The translations under genes were made by a program, and so were the position numbers. From contig RPFO01001162.1 in NCBI GenBank assembly GCA_009746045.1, forward strand, positions 986,478 through 1,043,977: a stretch of 57,500 nt of DNA, given 5' to 3'. Each line of letters opens with the position of its first letter. Positions within the stretch are counted from its first letter, which is position 1. The stretch is from Mesostigma viride (Eukaryota; Streptophyta; Mesostigmatophyceae; Mesostigmatales; Mesostigmataceae). Below the pieces are notes generated by a model. The model saw only the letters and a program-made list of their open reading frames with translations, did not search any database and was not told where the DNA came from. Below are positions 57,357 through 57,500 of the stretch, piece by piece.

Positions 57357-57500
57357 GATCATGAGGATGATGAGGATGATGAGGATGATGAGGATGAAGA
57401 GGATGGAGAGGATGAAGAGGATGAAGAGGATGAAGAGGATGAAGAGGATGAAGAGGATGAAGAGGATGAAGAGGATGAAGAGGATGAAGAGGATGAAGAG
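57357..57500 (+). repeat. GAT/GAA/GAG-rich 9-bp repeat running off the right edge
   Basis: It begins as 'gatgatgag' units and becomes regular 'gatgaagag' from about 57405 to the end of the window. It lies in the intron upstream of the first oxidase exon seen here. Open frames through it (poly Asp/Glu) are not supported as coding. Confidence 0.9.

Noticed and set aside
1-57500. tRNA, rRNA or riboswitch genes
   Set aside because: I saw no convincing cloverleaf, conserved rRNA block or riboswitch core; the tRNA-like start at 46780 is only a short resemblance.

Overview
This window is nuclear DNA from a eukaryotic photosynthetic organism, most likely a green alga. Genes are split by GT-AG introns. 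They encode a plant-type sucrose-phosphate synthase, a SufA-type Fe-S protein with a plastid transit peptide, and a carrier resembling plant S-adenosylmethionine-carrier-like proteins. An interstitial TTTAGGG array supports the same lineage. The species cannot be named from the sequence.

Layout: (1) 283-3277 (+), last three exons of a Par14-type parvulin prolyl isomerase. (2) About 4.4-11.6 kb, a retrotransposon cluster: three 5'-truncated LINE copies (family A), two of which carry 5'-truncated insertions of a second family (B), plus a MITE. (3) 12243-26680 (-), a complete 14-exon sucrose-phosphate synthase gene; the exon phases join into 1039 codons, and introns 2-9 each hold their own repeat array. 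(4) 27.6-28.6 kb (-), possible exons of an unrecognised gene. (5) 29113-31185 (+), an intronless leucine-rich-repeat protein with a possible F-box. (6) 31.6-34.0 kb, a putative TIR element containing a LINE fragment. (7) 36855-41631 (-), a three-exon mitochondrial-carrier-family gene with an unusual insert of about 185 residues. (8) 43174-45216 (+), a four-exon SUFA gene divergent from the carrier. (9) 46.6-51.5 kb, a nested stack of family B retroelements in which each layer has its own target-site duplication. (10) 51787 to the right edge (-), the last six exons of an aldehyde oxidase / xanthine dehydrogenase family molybdoenzyme.

The most noteworthy observations are these. Family B is a retrotransposon of about 2 kb that carries only an ORF1-type RNA-binding protein and no reverse transcriptase, resembling mammalian half-LINEs in design. 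Its insertion order can be read directly from perfect target-site duplications. One LINE copy is about 20% longer than its homologue because of dozens of micro-insertions. Arrays in the introns of the minus-strand genes are consistently pyrimidine-rich on the sense strand, and two splice-donor regions of the sucrose-phosphate synthase gene have been tandemly duplicated. The genes do not form an operon or pathway; they are ordinary, independently transcribed nuclear genes. Most of the very long open frames in the window are artefacts of tetranucleotide arrays.
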